Positions 62,695 through 64,000 of a stretch of DNA of 64,000 nt are shown one piece after another. Position 1 is the first letter of the stretch. Each line of letters begins with the position of its first letter. The notes below the pieces were generated by a model. That model did no database searches. It worked only from the letters and a program-made list of their open reading frames with translations, and was not told the origin of the DNA. The stretch lies in NCBI RefSeq assembly GCF_000271845.1, contig NZ_JH719395.1:2199231-2263230 (forward strand), read 5' to 3'. The position numbers were made by a program, and so were the translations under genes. The DNA is from Rhizobium leguminosarum bv. trifolii WSM2297 (GTDB lineage Bacteria; Pseudomonadota; Alphaproteobacteria; Rhizobiales; Rhizobiaceae).

Positions 62695-63735
62695 ATGAAG
62701 TCTATTTTGAAATTGATGGCAGGCGCGGCCATTCTCGTTTCCGTGCATACCGCGGCCATGGCTGCCGATCTCGTCGTCGGCGTTTCCTGGTCGAACTTCC
62801 AGGAAGAGCGCTGGAAGACGGATGAAGCCGCAATCAAGAAGGCTCTCGAAGCCAAGGGCGCCAAGTATATTTCCGCCGACGCGCAATCATCGGCCGCAAA
62901 GCAGCTGACCGACGTCGAATCGCTGATTTCGCAGGGCGCCAATGCGCTGATCATTCTCGCCCAGGATTCCGACGCCATCGGCCCGGCGATCGAAAAGGCC
63001 GCTGCTGAAGGCATCCCGGTCGTCGGTTACGACCGTCTGATCGAAAATCCGGCTGCCTTCTACATCACCTTCGACAACAAGGAAGTCGGCCGTCTGCAGG
63101 CTGAAGGCGTCTTCAAGGCCAAGCCGGAAGGCAACTACGTTTTCATCAAGGGCTCGTCTTCCGACCCGAACGCCGACTTCCTGTTCTCGGGCCAGCAGGA
63201 AGTGCTGAAGGCCGCGATCGACGCCGGCAAGATCAAGAATGTCGGCGAGGCCTATACCGACGGCTGGCTGCCGGAGAACGCCCAGCGCAACATGGAGCAG
63301 TTCCTGACCGCCAACAACAACAAGGTTGACGCCGTCGTCGCCTCCAACGACGGCACGGCCGGCGGCGCGATTGCAGCGCTCGACGCCCAGGGCCTCGCCG
63401 GCTCCGTTCCGGTTTCCGGCCAGGACGGCGACAAGGCAGCGCTGAACCGCATCGCGCTCGGCACGCAGACGGTTTCCGTCTGGAAGGACAGCCGCGAACT
63501 CGGCAAGCGCGCCGCCGAAATCGCTCTCGACCTCGCCGGCGGCAAGGACATGAGCAAGATCGACGGCGCCCAGGCTTTCAAGGGCGGCCCGAAGGGCGTC
63601 GAAATGCAGTCGGTGTTCCTGAAGCCGCTGGCGATCACCAAGGACAATCTGAACGTCGTCATCGACGCCGGCTGGATCTCCAAGGCTGAAGCCTGCCAGG
63701 GCGTCAAGGCCGGCACGGTTGCTGCCTGCAAGTAA
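62695..63735 (+). CDS. xylF: D-xylose ABC transporter substrate-binding protein
   Basis: A 346-residue type I periplasmic-binding protein. Its signal peptide ends near residue 23 (VSVHTAAMA). The mature part has [63 protein letters not shown] and [21 protein letters not shown] with [10 protein letters not shown], all typical of XylF. GGGAGGAC precedes the ATG. It is the first gene of a xylose import operon whose permease and ATPase genes should follow beyond the right edge. Confidence 0.94.
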   Translation: MKSILKLMAGAAILVSVHTAAMAADLVVGVSWSNFQEERWKTDEAAIKKALEAKGAKYISADAQSSAAKQLTDVESLISQGANALIILAQDSDAIGPAIEKAAAEGIPVVGYDRLIENPAAFYITFDNKEVGRLQAEGVFKAKPEGNYVFIKGSSSDPNADFLFSGQQEVLKAAIDAGKIKNVGEAYTDGWLPENAQRNMEQFLTANNNKVDAVVASNDGTAGGAIAALDAQGLAGSVPVSGQDGDKAALNRIALGTQTVSVWKDSRELGKRAAEIALDLAGGKDMSKIDGAQAFKGGPKGVEMQSVFLKPLAITKDNLNVVIDAGWISKAEACQGVKAGTVAACK

Positions 63736-63757
63736 GCCAGCGCTGAACTAGAATAAG

Positions 63758-63790
63758 CGGCGCCGCAACGGAGTTACCGTTTCGGCGCCG
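63758..63790 (+). terminator. hairpin downstream of xylF
   Basis: CGGCGCCG-C-AACGG pairs with CCGTT-T-CGGCGCCG around a short loop, 22 bases after the xylF stop. No clear T-run follows. It resembles the hairpin after chvE and may stabilise the xylF message before the transporter genes. Confidence 0.6.
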
Positions 63791-63997
63791 GATGCGGATG
63801 GGAATTCCAATGACGAAGTTTTCTCCGCCTCGCCGCACCATCGCGGACTTTCATTCCCTCGGAACGGTGCCGCGATGCCACGCGACCGGTTTCCGGAAGC
63901 ATCGCGATGGTCAGTTGAAGAACAGACGAATGACGCCGTTGGCAGCCTCTGGCACGCCGGCGCACCCGTCCAAACACAGTGGGGGAACGGCAAACCC

Positions 63998-64000
63998 ATG
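63998..64000 (+). other. possible start codon of the gene after xylF
   Basis: The window ends with ATG, preceded by GGGGG about twelve bases earlier. This may be the start of the next xyl transporter gene. Only the start codon is visible. Confidence 0.25.

Overview
The window looks like chromosomal DNA of a fast-growing Rhizobium of the R. leguminosarum/R. etli group. The evidence is high GC content, dense co-directional operons with four-base start/stop overlaps, rhizobial palindromic intergenic repeats, the chvE-gguABC/gbpR sugar locus, and an L-arabinonate dehydratase whose length and cluster/active-site residues match the structurally characterised R. leguminosarum bv. trifolii enzyme. 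I see no rRNA, tRNA, CRISPR array or prophage. The only mobile element is one complete IS481-family insertion (59574-60826). All calls come from reading the sequence and recalled family features; no database search was run.

Layout. 1-5.0 kb: an ECF42-type sigma factor with its YCII partner and an AHSA1/SRPBCC protein, a ParD/ParE-type toxin-antitoxin pair, and glycerol kinase. 5.2-17.4 kb: a hydroxybutyrate-type dehydrogenase, then purine catabolism (xdhABC, a LysR regulator, puuD, guaD) and an alpha-hydroxy-acid oxidase. 17.5-21.8 kb: a lipid-type module (membrane protein, PAP2-phosphatase fusion, hydrolase-methyltransferase fusion, divergent CDP-alcohol phosphotransferase). 21.9-25.5 kb: a PspA-like protein with an unexpected TnpB-like N-terminal region, then YqiJ and YqiK/flotillin. 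25.5-28.9 kb: the rest of the ureide pathway (puuE, uraD, a HepT-like protein, allA, uraH, a phosphoesterase). 29-35.1 kb: a DUF1045 protein, a split MnmC system and a large hybrid histidine kinase. 35.4-43.6 kb: a small exported protein, an MFS/DapA-like/LacI catabolic locus, a DNA alkylation repair-like protein, a DEAD-box helicase and an EamA exporter. 44.2-47.4 kb: an ATP-grasp/alpha-E/transglutaminase cluster. 47.6-57.2 kb: the chvE-led sugar transport and L-arabinonate pathway with divergent gbpR. 57.4-64 kb: a J-domain-like small protein, inositol dehydrogenase, the IS element, and the divergent ROK regulator/xylF pair.

How the genes work together. Guanine is deaminated by GuaD to xanthine, which XdhAB (matured by XdhC) oxidises to urate. 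PuuD, UraH and UraD take urate to allantoin, PuuE makes allantoate and AllA splits ureidoglycolate; the allantoate-to-ureidoglycolate step is not in the window. The ara part imports a pentose or hexose through ChvE-GguAB and converts L-arabinonate to 2-oxoglutarate if GguC is the keto-deoxy-arabinonate dehydratase. The most novel-looking parts are the TnpB-like/PspA fusion operon, the lipid module with two fusion enzymes and an altered CDP-alcohol motif, and the ATP-grasp/alpha-E/transglutaminase trio. Also notable are an IS copy inserted exactly in the loop of a palindromic repeat and a repeat-derived ORF bridging xdhA and xdhB.
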